Source: Boswellia sacra
Lineage: Eukaryota > Streptophyta > Magnoliopsida > Sapindales > Burseraceae
Assembly (NCBI GenBank): GCA_013180625.2
Contig: SNVD02014941.1
Coordinates: 30,378 to 94,377 of the forward strand
DNA: 64,000 nucleotides
Direction of reading: 5' to 3'
The notes beneath the pieces were generated by a model. The model ran no database searches, had not been told where the DNA came from, and saw only the letters and a program-made list of their open reading frames with translations. A program made the position numbers and the translations under genes. Shown piece by piece: positions 29,501-41,530 of this stretch (positions within the stretch are counted from its first letter, which is position 1; each line of letters opens with the position of its first letter).

Positions 29501-30688
29501 GGGAGATTTATATGATTCAGCCAATGGGTTTTCAAAACCAAGATCTAACTAAGTATGTGTGTAAGCTGCGAAAAGCGCTCTATGGATTGAAACAAGCACC
29601 AAGGGCGTGGTATGGTAAGATTGCTGAGTTTCTTACCAAAGGTGGCTATTCAGTAACACCTGCAGATCCTAGCTTATTTGTCAAAAATAATAGAGGAAAG
29701 CTAGCTGTGGTGTTGGTATATGTGGATGATCTAATCATTACTGGGGATGATGAGATAGAAATTCACCAAACTAAGGTGAACCTGTCAGTCCGTTTCCAAA
29801 TGAAAGAACTTGGACAACTCAAGCACTTTCTTGGTCTTGAGGTTGATCGCTCACAAGAAGGAATATTTCTTTGCCAACAAAAATATTCTAGAGATTTGTT
29901 GAAGAAGTTTGGGATGCTTGAATGCAAGCCAATCTCGACACCAGTGGAACAAAATGCCAAGATGTGTGCACATGAGGGAAAAGATTTGGAAGATGGAAAA
30001 ATGTATCGACAGTTGGTCGGTAGCCTCTTCTATTTAACCTTAACTCGGCCTGACATTTCTTATGGAGTTGGTATAATGAGTCGATACATGCAAAATCCAA
30101 AGAAGTCTCATTTGGAAACAGTTCGACGAATATTGAGATATGTGAAGGGTACAATTGATTATGGTCTTTTATAAGAAAGGTGAAGATTGCAAGCTAGTGG
30201 GCTATTGTGATGCTGACTATGCAAGAGATCAAGACACTCGTAGATCAACTACTGGATATGTGTTTACTCTTGGATCAGGAGCAGTTTCTTGGTGTAGTAA
30301 GAGACAACCAACTGTATCTTTGTCAACAACGAAAGCAGAATACCGAGCAGCAGCAATGGCAGCTCAAGAAAGTACATGGCTAATACAGTTAATGAATGAT
30401 CTACATCAAACAGTTGATTATGCAGTTCCATTGTATTGTGATAATCAGTCGGCAATTCGTTTGGCAAAGAATCCAGTTTTTCATGCTAGAACTAAGCATG
30501 TGGAAGTGCACTATCACTTCATCAGAGAAAAGATTTTGCAAGAAGAAATTGAGTTGAGGCAAATCAAGACAGATGATCAAGTTGCTGATTTGCGCACAAA
30601 AAGTTTGAGTTCAGGCAAGTTCGAAAACTTTAGACGTCAACTTAATGAAGTAAAAAGAATGGGAGCTGGTGTTAAGGGGGAGTGTTAA
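26578..30688 (+). pseudogene. copia gag-pol polyprotein with start loss, two stops and one frameshift
   Basis: The polyprotein that would copy and integrate the element. Domains in order are: gag (about 26580-27330), CCHC knuckle [14 protein letters not shown] (27364-27405), aspartic protease DSG (in [13 protein letters not shown], about 27560), integrase zinc-binding and catalytic core (about 27960-28530), reverse transcriptase with YVDD (about 29220-29750), and RNase H (about 30190-30600). The expected start is ATT at 26578. In-frame stops are TGA 26863-26865 (likely a former Trp) and TAA 28576-28578, and a frameshift lies at about 30168-30172 before RNase H. All catalytic motifs are otherwise easy to read, so inactivation is recent. 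The final stop is 30686-30688, just inside the 3' LTR. Confidence 0.92.
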
Positions 30689-31134
30689 GAAAGCAACCCC
30701 ATCCCATTCCTTTCTCCAAGTCTAATTTATGATGTGTGTTAAATATTTATTTATGTTGTGTGAGTTAGTGGGTGTTCAATGTTTGAGTTATACTTGTGTA
30801 GTGGGCACTAAAAGCTTATTTATGTTGTGTAAGTTACATTTGTGTGGTGTAGGTTTGGTTTGATTTTGTGTGGCTATGGTTACTTCTTGTAAACTATAAA
30901 TAGCCCTCTTTGTTTGAATTTTATGTATCCAAGTATCTAAGAATTCTAAGGATTCAAGAATCCTAGAATCAAAGAAAATATTAGTTTTTCCTTTTGAGTG
31001 TTTATTTTGGTGTTCTTCTTCTTCAAATTAAAAGAAGTGTTGTAGTGAGATTTGGTGTGGCTATAATACAAACAATTTATTTTGTTTGTTCATTGACTCT
31101 TAAATTAGAGTATTGTACTCTAGTTTGTTCAACA
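30683..31134 (+). repeat. 3' LTR of the copia element
   Basis: It has the same length as the 5' LTR, with about five substitutions between them and no indels. It is preceded by a polypurine tract and followed by target duplication TATGC. Confidence 0.93.
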
Positions 31135-32133
31135 TATGCAAGCTTGAAAACATATTTTGTCTTCATCAACGTTGCCATGGGAAGTACTGATTTAAAAAAG
31201 TTTTGCTGATCAAGGTCAACGAGGTCATCAAGTAAGTAAATATTATTTTAATATTGCATTTTCAAAGTTTTTTACACTTGAAGCTTTGATGGAAAATTGC
31301 GTGGCTAGAAAATGACTCATAGAGACAAAATAATGGCCATTTGAGAAGTGGTGGGCAGAATAACAAAATGGTCATAAGTCATGAAGGAATGCACGATATA
31401 ATGGCTAAAATTATCGAGTCCAACTTTTAGATAGCACTAATATTCTAGAAAGAAAAATGAGAAGTAAATAAAGACACTTACAAACATTCAGAGTAAAGTA
31501 TGGGCTCTGAAGTTATGTAAGATGTTACAAAATTAATGGGTAGACTTCCCAATGTAATGCAAGCAAACCTAAATGGGACCATGCAAGCTATCATTTGCAA
31601 GCTTTATTTTTTATGTTATATAAAGCATGTGCACTGGGCTTTTGATTTGGTGGTTACATCTAGCCTTAAAAATAAACACTAAAAAGCATCATGATTTTCA
31701 AAAGGTATAAAGATGCCTTTGTACCTTGAGCTCAATATCAAATGGCTGAGTAAAAGGTTCGTCTAGGATGAATATTATAGTAATTAATTATGCAAATAGA
31801 ATAAGGCTATTTTGGGGTTAATGACTTATAAAGTTTGTATAGAGTCATGTGACACTATGATGATGGAATCCCACGTGGATGAGTGAATGGTACACTAGAA
31901 GACAAAGCAATGGTCTGAGAAATTAAGTGAAGGATAAGTGTCAAGCTTACAAGAATTTAGAATCATCGAATCCAGCTTTGCGAGCCAACAAGTGCCGAGC
32001 GTTGACAATGGCAAAATTGGCCTAAGGCATGTTATTTCTTTTTCCAATTGCCAAGTAGAATATTTCAGAATATTAAAAACTTCTGTCACACAAATCATTT
32101 TGAAGTGCAATACAAATTGTCTTGTGAAATGTA

Positions 32134-33669
32134 TGATGAATAATTAAATATGTATGTTTAATAAGAGTTTAATTCATCATATTATATTAATAGTATCATT
32201 AAATTCCCAACTTAAGTATATTTGTAGTCTTTACATCTTTTGAATCAGCTTTATCTTAATTTCAGTTTTTATTATAGGTTCGATAAAATAAGCATAACTT
32301 TTTATTTATCTATTAGAATGGTGCAAATCTTGATCTGTTGGAAAGCTGATTAAATTATCTATAAGATCGCATTTCACAAGCTTCATGAAATTCAGGCTCT
32401 TAGTGGACCAAAAATGGCCTTGAAGTGAACCCATCTACAGTTTCAATCTAGCTTGACCATGTCTCCGTATTTTGACCATATCTCTTGACATACGTATCTA
32501 AATCATACGAATCAAGATGTTCTAGAAATTTGAGAGAAATATCTACAAATTTATGAAGACATGTGATCAAAATTCTAAATAATTTTTGTCATAATTAGTG
32601 GTCAAACTCAATGCACATGATGATCCAAATTATCAACAAGATATTTTACAATTGTTCCTTTGTAATTTAACAAGTTTGCCCCTAAATGTATCTATAAATA
32701 GAGGTGCACTGTGACCCATGAGGGCATCTTGCCTTTTGCTGAGATCTCTTATTATTGTGTTTTGTTTTCTTAATGTTATTAATAAATCTTCTTTTTCATG
32801 CAATTTGTTTTCTTTATTCTATAATGTCTTGCTAAATTCTCTTTTGCTAAGGTGAAAGGGTGAAACCCTTGATATGAAAATAAGGATTTTCTAACCCTTG
32901 ATATGTGCTTAATAATCATAATCTTTTGTTATTTATTTTATATGGTTTATATTTATTTTCTTAATCAATCTTGACACCAGTCGTAAAGTAGAGGTCTTGA
33001 TCCATTGTAAACAGTCCTTGGCACATCAAATGCTTGGATCCTTTTTAGATGTTGTATGGTTCTTCCTTACCGATACAAGTTTAGTTAGGAACCTTGATTT
33101 ATTGTAGACATATGGTGATTGGCACATTGGATACTTAAACCTATTTACAAGAAGTGGTATAAATATTGGTAAGAACAAATATAATTCATATAATTAAAAT
33201 GGGCTTAAATGACATATCTTTCGATTAGAACCTCCTTGATGTATGGATTCCAATTGAGTTATAATTGGGTTATTTATTCTTATTTGATATATTAAGGGCG
33301 GATCCCCTAACCTTAGCTTTCATTGTTATTATATTAGTTTCTTTTACTTGTGTATTTCATTTATTCTCATTTATTATTTATGAACTTGTTCTTTTATTTA
33401 CTATGGTAGGTTTTACCACCTATTTCCATAGATGGTTTTACCACCTTTTATTTTTGCTTTACATTTGAATAATTGGTAGTACCGCCTGCCATTCTTACTT
33501 TTATTTACTAATATCTTCTTGTTATTCGTTTAAATTATTCATATCATATTTGCTTACCTTTTAGTTTGTAGCGCTAAATCCCATTCTTTGTGGATCGACC
33601 TCGGTCTTACCAGGTTTATTACTCCAACACTGCTATACTTGGAAGATAATCCTAATTTTAGATATGTCA
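32134..33669 (+). repeat. 5' LTR of the inner gypsy-like element
   Basis: A 1536-bp LTR with a TATA-like TCTATAAATAGAG at about 32690. It is alignable along its whole length with 39667-41203, with differences at roughly a tenth of positions by eye. Confidence 0.85.
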
Positions 33670-33789
33670 AGTTATTGGCATTGTTGCCGGGAAAGGTAAA
33701 ATTTGGCATACAAGATTGTAAGTATTTTCTTTTCTCATTTTTTTATTTTCATTCTTCTTGTATGTGTTCCTCTTTTCTTTCTCTTCACA

Positions 33790-35370
33790 TTAATTGGTAG
33801 AATTGTTAGGAGCTGCTCAACTTCTTTAGAAAACATGCTCAAACCCAACCAAGAATTTTAAGGGACTACATAAATCTTATAAGAACATGTGCATAATCAT
33901 GCATAGTCTTCCCTCATGATGCAATATATTTCAACCATGAACCGAATTTCATTCAATTCTTGCCCCACTTTCATGGCCAAGGTGTTGAAAACCCATATTT
34001 GCACTTAAGAGAATTTGAAGAGTTTTTAATACCTATAGTGGCCTAGGTTGTAGCATAAACATCTTTAGATTAAAACTTTTTCCTTTTTCTTTAAAAGATA
34101 AAGTTAAAACATGGCTACAAAATCCTAGGTCATGATCCATTAGCTCATAGGATGAAATGCAACAACAATTTCTTAAAAAAAAATTTCTTCCCTATAGAAC
34201 AAATTCTCTCAAAGGGCAAATCACTACTTTCACCCAAAAACAATGAGAAACCTTTTATCAATGTTGGGATTGGTATAAAGTATTGCTTAATACCTGTCCT
34301 CACCATGGTTTGGAAACATGGAGACTAGTTTTAATTTTCTATGAAGGTCTAACACGTCAAGATAGACAAATGGTAGAATTAATGTGTAATTGACACTTTG
34401 AAAATAAAGACTCTGATGAAGCAATGGATTACCTAGACTTACTATCAAAAAATGCTCAAAATTGGGACAAGGTTGGCACCTATGAGGTACCAAGAACATC
34501 TAGTATGGGCATTTTTAACCTTAGGGAAAATCATGATCTTCATGTTAAATTTGCATCATCCCTAGTTAGAAAAGTTGAGAACTTAGAAATGTGGTCTATG
34601 CAAGAACAAACCAATGTTTTAAATACTTTCCAAAGGTCAAATCCTAATCCTTACTCACGAAACTATAATTTTGGACGGAAAAATCACTTGAATTTTGATT
34701 GGAGGAATAACAACAATGCAGAATCTTCCTAACCTCTCTTTCAATCATATCAAAATTTTCAAAAATCTCATAATCATACACCTTATGAGGATCTTGAAGA
34801 AACATTAGATTCATTCATTATAAAGCAAGAGGCTTTTAATAGTCAAACTGCTCAGCCTATGGCAAACTTAAATGATGCTCTTGAAAAACTTGCATTTGCA
34901 CTTAGTACTCATAAGAAAGGTGAGTTTCCATCTCAACTAGAGCCAAACCCATCAATCCACATATGAGTAATTCAAATGGCCAACATCTAGACAAAGATAC
35001 AGTCAGTACTCTTCACGATGGTAAGGTTGATAAAGAACATCTTCTTAACCCTTACGAGAAAAATGATGAATCAATCCCAAAAGGCAAGGAAGAGGTTAAT
35101 AAACCTACATCTAACAAGGAAAAGATCGAATCCTCACTTATGCCCTTATTTCATCATGCAAATGAACTTAACCAAAATTTTGACATTAATGAAATTTTCA
35201 AGCATGATGAAAATGAGGAAGCTAATAAGATTAAAACTAATATGGAAGACTATATTCAAAATGGGAATTTTTTAAGTCCTTCAGAAATCATTTTAACCAA
35301 TTCATTTGAACCAAGTATGTTACTAGAGCCCATTGCTTCTAAAGAATTTTCATTACTTGATTTTGTATAG
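33790..35370 (+). pseudogene. decayed gag-like coding region of the inner gypsy-like element
   Basis: Fragments in different frames resemble gypsy gag: an early piece around 33940-34040 reads FHGQGVENPYLHLREFEEF, typical of the start of an Athila/Tat gag domain. The open frame 34424-34732 reads MDYLDLLSKNAQNWDKV, and 34963-35367 is an acidic-lysine-rich tail ending with a natural-looking stop. Many stops and frameshifts separate them. No function remains. Confidence 0.55.
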
Positions 35371-36716
35371 GTGAAGGAGATTAAGAGTTAGGAACGATGT
35401 TTTGAAAAAAGGCAAGAAGAAACATCCACACTAAAGAATGCATGCTTCAAGGACAAACAAACTCAGACAGTGGTAATCTCTTCCATTGTCACAAATAAAC
35501 GAAAAAGAGAGATACCACCTCAATGACATATTTCTGACCATAGTAAATTACTTTTGAGGAGATTCCTCTTTTGGCCTTTTTTTATCACGATTGATTAAAT
35601 TTTATCCGTTTTATGCCATATTTTCATTGTTTATTTTTGTTCTTGATTTTTGCTACCATCTCTAGTTTGTTTCTATTTTATTTTATGTGCCTTTATTTTA
35701 GTTGTGTGTTTTTATTTTATTTCCCGGTAAAGTGGCAGATACGGTACTCCTTGATTTTTAAGGTCGGTTTTTCAATTCCCTAAAAATTGTTGCTCACCCT
35801 GCATTCATTTTCTTTTCTTCTCTCTCATTTTCTTCACATGAATACCATTCTCTCGAATCTGCATAGACGTTTTTCCTCTCTTTTTCAAAAAGATTTGCTT
35901 AAAATTTACAAAGCTCGCGCATAAAGACTAAGGATATTGATGCACAAGGATATTCGTGCTGATTTAAGATGGTTAATTGAAGCCAATGTTCGATTTTCTT
36001 GTGAAGTTTCAGATAATCTAGTTTTTCACATGCCAAGTTTAAGAAAAAGCTTTTACACCAAAAAGCGAAGAGCGAAAAGATTATAAGTTTGTCGCAAATG
36101 TGCAAAATAGACTTGTAACCAGCGTTGTCGCTTCTTAGGATATTTGTCTAACAATCGAGAGGATAAGCTACAATTCATCAAGAATGAAGTGAGTAAGGAG
36201 TCTTTAGATAATATCCAATTGACTCTTGAAACGCATTCTTGTGGAATTGTGCAACGTAAAATTTTGAAATTATGGATACAATTTCGAGCAGAGTAGGAAT
36301 GTTATAGTCTCAGAATCTGACTCAAAATGACCATATTTGCCAATTTATAATAAAACTGGATGGGAAGCATATCCCTAACTCATAGAAGGTGTTTAAGCCG
36401 TTTCTAGACGTAAAACCAGAGCAAAATGTGAGCCACAGTCACAACTACCTGTACATACGCATGTGTGCTATCATTTTTGAATTTTTATGCCTTATAGCTG
36501 TCATTTTGAATTCATATCTTTTGGTTGACTTGTGCATTTATGTTGTCTTATTTCTATCTTTTTTTTTTTTGAATTTCTATGCTTTATTGTCAAACTTTTT
36601 CAACAAACAGCCGAGCTACCTATATAGATGTCATCACTAGAATACCTTTTTGCACTCCATAAATATGACATTTCTTGCTCTTCACTTCACACATATAGTT
36701 AAAGAGTTGCATATAC

Positions 36717-37342
36717 ATGGAGGGAACCTCAAAACGTCGAATCCAAAATCTGAAAAAAGTGAAGAGTTTGTAGTAGTAGCAAATTATCTTGGTAGGCTAT
36801 TAGCTGAAAGAAATATTCATATGGTTTATGGGGGAGGTAGCCTTGGGTTAATGGGTTGTGTGTCAATAGCTGCACTCTTAAGAGACAGTCAAGTTTTAGG
36901 TGTTAGTCCTAAAGCTTTGGCTGTAGAAAGTATCATTGAAAAAATGGTTGGGCAGGAGTTACAAGTCTTCTCTATGCATGAATGCATGGCATATATGCTT
37001 ATCAATTCGGATGCCTTTATTGCATTACCAGGTGCCTTTGGTGCTTTCGAAGGAATTTTTGAAATTGCCTCTTGGGCTCAACTAAATCTCCATAAAAAAC
37101 CCATAGATTTCTTGAATGTTAAAAATTGCTTTGATCCTTTGCTAAGTTTTGTTGATGCAACTGTAGAACAAAATTTTATCCCACATTCGGCGTGATAGAT
37201 CCTTGTTTCTGCCATTATTACTATTAAATTACTTGACAAATTACAAGCAGTCAAGTATGAACCTGACCCAGCAATAACTCAAATTAATTGGTCAGGGGGA
37301 CAAAACAAAAAGTGCAAATTAGATCTGAATCTCCGTTTGTAA
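36717..37342 (+). pseudogene. intronless LOG-like pseudogene (cytokinin riboside 5'-monophosphate phosphoribohydrolase) inside a retrotransposon
   Basis: The parent family converts cytokinin nucleotides to active free bases. One frame runs from about 36720 to 37342 and contains EEFVVVANYLGRLLAER, the nucleotide-loop motif VYGGGSLGLMG (about 36824-36856), DAFIALPG, WAQLNLHKKP and a LOG-like C-terminus ending LDLNLRL-stop (37340-37342). The only interruptions are two adjacent stops, TGA TAG (37193-37198). Family catalytic positions are changed: PGGxGTxxE reads PGAFGAFEG (37028-37054), and the arginine of the MHxRK motif is cysteine (MHECM). The N-terminal block with the CGS motif seems deleted, with a frame change near 36735. 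Plant LOG genes have several introns; this copy has none, so it derives from an mRNA. It has the same strand as the host element. It is almost certainly not an active enzyme. Confidence 0.8.
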
Positions 37343-38027
37343 TTTTTTTATCTTTTATTTTATTTGCAGCATTTTATTTTACGTGTATTTCAGGTCATCT
37401 CTTTTGAATAACTGAAGCTTCAGGTAATGTCTCATATACTTTATCTCTCTACATTTAAACATTGAGGACAATGTTTCATTTGGTTGGGGGGCAAGGATAG
37501 TAGATATAAATGTGTCTTATATTTTCTTCTTACAAAAAAAAATGAGTTAGTAATTAGATTCAGAGTGCAGTGTAAGAAGTTCAATTCCTCTTGAGACACA
37601 TTCTGGGTCAGGAATGGCAGAGTAAAGAGGGTCATTTTGAACTCTTGAAACACATTCTAACTAATTTGTCATTTTGTTTTTGCACTTTTGAAGACTTATT
37701 TTAGTTAACTTGATATTATTTAGTTTTGTTTTTTTAATTTTATAACAAGGTTGTCTTATTCACTTCGCTTTGAATTATTCAAATCTATGAACTCTCACAA
37801 CTTTATCTTTTAATAAACGGTTTGCTCATGTACTCATTAAATAAGTATTCATAAACCTTTCTTCACAGACACACGCATACCTTGATGCATGATTGTGGGT
37901 GCAGAATGAAATGTTGCAAGATTTGAGTTCTTTTGTTTTGTTTAGGCTAACAACAAGAGGAAGGGGAAAGTAAAAAAGAAAAAGAAAAAGAAAAAGAAAA
38001 AAGTGAAAGAAAAAAAAAGCAATCGTG

Positions 38028-38320
38028 GATAAGTTTCGTCTCGTAGCCTCCTTAATTCGAGCAATTAAGTCCGAGGGGTGCCTCAATACCTAATACCCTA
38101 AGACCAATTGGTTTGGGAGTTATTGGCCCAAAGCTCATTACATAGATTAAGGAGAAGGCTTAAGGGGATTGAACATTGTACTATCAACAAGTTTTTAAGC
38201 AAAAATAAAGCATCGCCAACCAGAGTCGTTAAGCTCGTGGGGGTGTCTTAACACCTAATACCCTAAGGCTAACTGGTCTAGGAGTAATTAGCCTAAGGCT
38301 CGCTACATGGGTTAAAGATA
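38028..38320. repeat. two diverged ~115-bp direct repeats
   Basis: About 38040-38150 and 38215-38320 share CACCTAATACCCTAAG-like blocks followed by similar text (GGTTTGGGAGTTATTGGCC against GGTCTAGGAGTAATTAGCC). They lie in the non-coding 3' part of the inner gypsy-like element. Confidence 0.6.
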
Positions 38321-38478
38321 CATTGTTTCAAAAAAATAATAATATAAAAAATAATAATGATGAATGAATGCCCCCTACTTAAAGATGTTAGCCTTAACAA
38401 ATATTAGAACCGATTTGGCTTCTTTCTAAAAAGCCACATAGTCATGTGTCGACTGAGCACGAAAAGAAGGTTTGTTAA

Positions 38479-39483
38479 CAGGGTTGGCAATGGGGCGAGG
38501 CGAGTCTGGGGCAGCAGGTACCTAGCCCCGCCCCGCCCCCCCTAAACATTTATATTTTTATAATCACACCCCTATAATATTTGTATTTTTACAACCTCGT
38601 CCCCCTCTATAAAGTTTATATAAGTTTTCATTTTATTGGCATTATGCAAACTAAATGGTAATTGCATAAATTAGTTATATCATTTAAAAAAATAATAACC
38701 ATTAATTACCATTTGATTTTATTAGTAATAATGTTACATACTCTATGAGAAATAATATTAAAAGTATATTATTGCTTGTAAACTAGTTAATTGACAAATT
38801 TTTGAATAGTTAATAATACAATTAAATAATTTTTCAATAGCATTTTGATTTAATTTCAATCTAATAATAATAACAAATGATTGACATATACCAATTAATT
38901 AACATTATATATATTTATAAAGTATTAATAATTCAATTAATTAATTTACATTACAATCAATCATATATTTAAGGTTATAAGATTGTTCTTATCATATTTC
39001 TATTTACATATTTAGAAAATAATATATTGATTACATTAAAAGTATACATTTTGGAAATAATCTTATTAATATTGCAATAATTTAATTAGCACTTAATAAT
39101 CTATATCAAGATTGTATACATTACACAAATTTAATTACTAAAAAATATAAATATTTTATTTTGTCATTATAATATGTTTAAATTTATGTTAATATATTAA
39201 AAGATGTTAATTATTAATTAAAATGTTACTTTTGTCAAAGTATTTGTATTGTTTATAAAATTATGAAGAATTCACATATATAAAAAGCTAAGAAATATAA
39301 CCTAAAAAATTGTTAAACAGTCCTAAAATTTTAAACTTTTACAAATACACCTCTATATTTTGCGGGGCGGGGCGGGGCGGGTTAGGTCAACAAGTCCAAG
39401 GGGTTGGACCCAGACCTGGACCCGCCCCATTTTTATAGGCCACACCGGGGCCCCGGACCCGGTAGGTCAAATTGTAATCCCTA
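38479..39483. mobile_element. GC-tipped non-autonomous hAT-like element
   Basis: A 1005-bp element with ends CAGGGTTGGCAATGGGGCG and ATTGTAATCCCTA and a perfect 8-bp target duplication TTTGTTAA (38471-38478 and 39484-39491). The tips are very GC-rich (CCCCGCCCCGCCCC on one side, GCGGGGCGGGGCGGGG on the other) around an AT-rich core. It is non-coding. It inserted into the inner gypsy-like element, making it one of the last steps of the stack. Confidence 0.82.
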
Positions 39484-39666
39484 TTTGTTAATATCTTGAC
39501 TGAAGGGTACATGAGTCATTTTAAAAAAATCGATTGAGAGTTTGTTTATTTGGATAGAATCGAGGAAAGTGTAATAATGGCGACCTTGGATGTAAAATTC
39601 TATAAATCACTTCTAAATAATAACGTTTTAATTGCTAGGGACTAGCAATAAGCTGGTTGAGGGGTG

Positions 39667-41203
39667 TGATGAACAATTAAATATGTATGTTTAATAAGAG
39701 CTTAATTCATTATACTGCATTAATAGTGCCATTAAATTCATCAACTTAAGTATATTTGAAGTCTTTACATCTTTTTAATTAGCTTTATCTTAATTTCAGT
39801 TTTTATTGTAGGTTTGATAAAATGTGCATAACTTTCTATTTATAGATCAGAATAGTACAAATCTTGATTTGTTAGAAAACTGATTAAATTATCTATAAGA
39901 TCGTATTTCACAAGAATTATAAAATTCGGGCTCTTAGTGGACCAAATATGGGCTTGAAGTGGACCCATTTATGTTTCAGCCCAGCCTAAGCATGCCTCCA
40001 TATTTTGACCAAATCTTTTGATATACGTATCCAAATCGTATGAATCAAGATGTTCTAGAAAGTTGAGAGAAATATCTACAAATTTCATAGAGACATGTAT
40101 CAAAATTCTAAATAATTCGATGCCATAATCGGTGGTCAAAGTCGGTACACATGATCATTTAAATTGTCAACAAGATATATTACAATTATCCCTTTGTAAT
40201 TTGACAAGTTTGCCCCGGAATGTATGTATAAATAGAAGTGCATTGTAACCCATTAGAGCTTCTTGGCTTTTGCTAGGATCTCTTATTATTGTGTTTTGTT
40301 TCTTAATGTTATTAATAAATCTTCTTTTTATTGCAATTTGTTTTCTTTCTTCCATAATGTCTTACTAAATTCTCTTTTGCTAAGGTGAAAGGGTGAAATC
40401 CTTGATATGAGAATAAGGATTTTTCTAACCTTTGATATATGCTTAATAATCATAATCCTTTGTTATTTATTTTATATGATTTATATTTATTTTCTTAATC
40501 AATCTTGACACCACTCGAAAAGTGGAGGTCTTGATCCATTGTAAATAATTCTTGGCACATCAAATGCTTGGATCTTTTCTAGATGTCATATGGTTCTTCC
40601 TTACCCACACAAGTTTGGTTACGACCCTTGATTTGTTGTAGACATATGGTGATTGGCACATTGGATACTTGAACCCATTTACAAGAAGTGGAATAAATAT
40701 TGGTAAGAACAAATATAATTCATATAACTAAAATGGACTTAAATGACATATCTTCCAATTAGTACCTCCTTGATATGTGGATACCAATTGAGTTATAATT
40801 GGGTTATTTATCCTTATTTGATATATGAAGGGTGGATCCCCTAACCTTAACTTTCATTATTATTGTGTGAGTTTCTCGTACTTGTGTATTTTATTTATTC
40901 TCGTTTATTATTTATAAATTTGCTCTTTTATTTTCTATGATAGGTTTTATCACCTATTTCTATAGATGGTTTTACCACCTTTTATTTTTGTTTTACATTT
41001 GAATAGTCGATAGTACCACCTACCATTCTTACTTTTATTTGTTAATATCTTCTTGTTATTCATTTAAATTATTCATATCATATTTGCTTATCTTTTAATT
41101 TGTAACGCTAAATCTCCTTCCTTGTGGATTGACCTCGGTCTTACCGGGTTTATTACTTCGACACTACTATACTTGGGAGATAATCCTATTTTTGGATATG
41201 TCA
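39667..41203 (+). repeat. 3' LTR of the inner gypsy-like element
   Basis: The partner of 32134-33669, 1537 bp, preceded by the G-rich polypurine tract GGTTGAGGGGTG. Confidence 0.85.
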
Positions 41204-41530
41204 ATATGCCAAGCGCATGGAGCGTCAATTCAAAGCTACATGGATCAGGTCAGAACGCAAAATATCGAAGCTCGAAAACCAAGTTCAACATATCAAGTTG
41301 TTTCAGGATTGAGAAATCAGAATACAGCTAAAAGTTCTATGTTCATATTCGAAAAAATATTGAGTACAAGCTTCAGAGTTTAACATTCTGGGTAAATTAT
41401 ACAACTGAGTAACTGAAGATGTGAAAATGTCAAAGAAGAAAACATTTTTTCTTTCTTTACCCAATTCATTTACACAACAAAAGTCTTAAAGCTTTATAGA
41501 TTCCTCTTAAATCTAAAAAGTCGGGGGACT

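Larger units (their letters stand above)
25771..31134 (+). mobile_element. young Ty1/copia LTR retrotransposon
   Basis: A 5364-bp element with 452-bp LTRs (25771-26222 and 30683-31134) that differ at about five positions (near 99% identity). The perfect 5-bp target duplication is TATGC (25766-25770 and 31135-31139). The primer-binding site TGGTATTAGAGC (from 26224) matches initiator-Met tRNA type, and the polypurine tract TTAAGGGGGAG ends at 30682. The polyprotein has order gag-protease-integrase-RT-RNase H, which defines copia, and is full-length but disabled. It sits inside the outer Tat-type element in the same orientation and is clearly younger than it. Confidence 0.95.
32134..41203 (+). 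mobile_element. large gypsy-like LTR retrotransposon lacking pol, carrying a LOG-like pseudogene
   Basis: Long LTRs of about 1536 bp (32134-33669 and 39667-41203), both starting TGATGAA and ending GATATGTCA, flank 6.0 kb of internal DNA. A primer-binding-like TGGCATTGTTGCCGGGAAA follows the left LTR, as in Athila/Tat gypsy elements, and GGTTGAGGGGTG precedes the right LTR. The interior has decayed gag-like sequence (33790-35370), a LOG-like pseudogene (36717-37342), the phrase CATTGAGGACAATG plus a G-run (37462-37490) seen in such elements, diverged repeats, and an hAT-like insertion. No RT or integrase is visible. The flanks ATGTA and ATATG are not a clean duplication. It lies within the outer Tat-type element. 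Confidence 0.78.

Noticed and set aside
36650..37195. the LOG-like open frame as a functional host gene
   Set aside because: It lies inside an LTR element, lacks the N-terminal CGS region and the catalytic Arg and Glu, and true homology continues past its stop codons to 37342.
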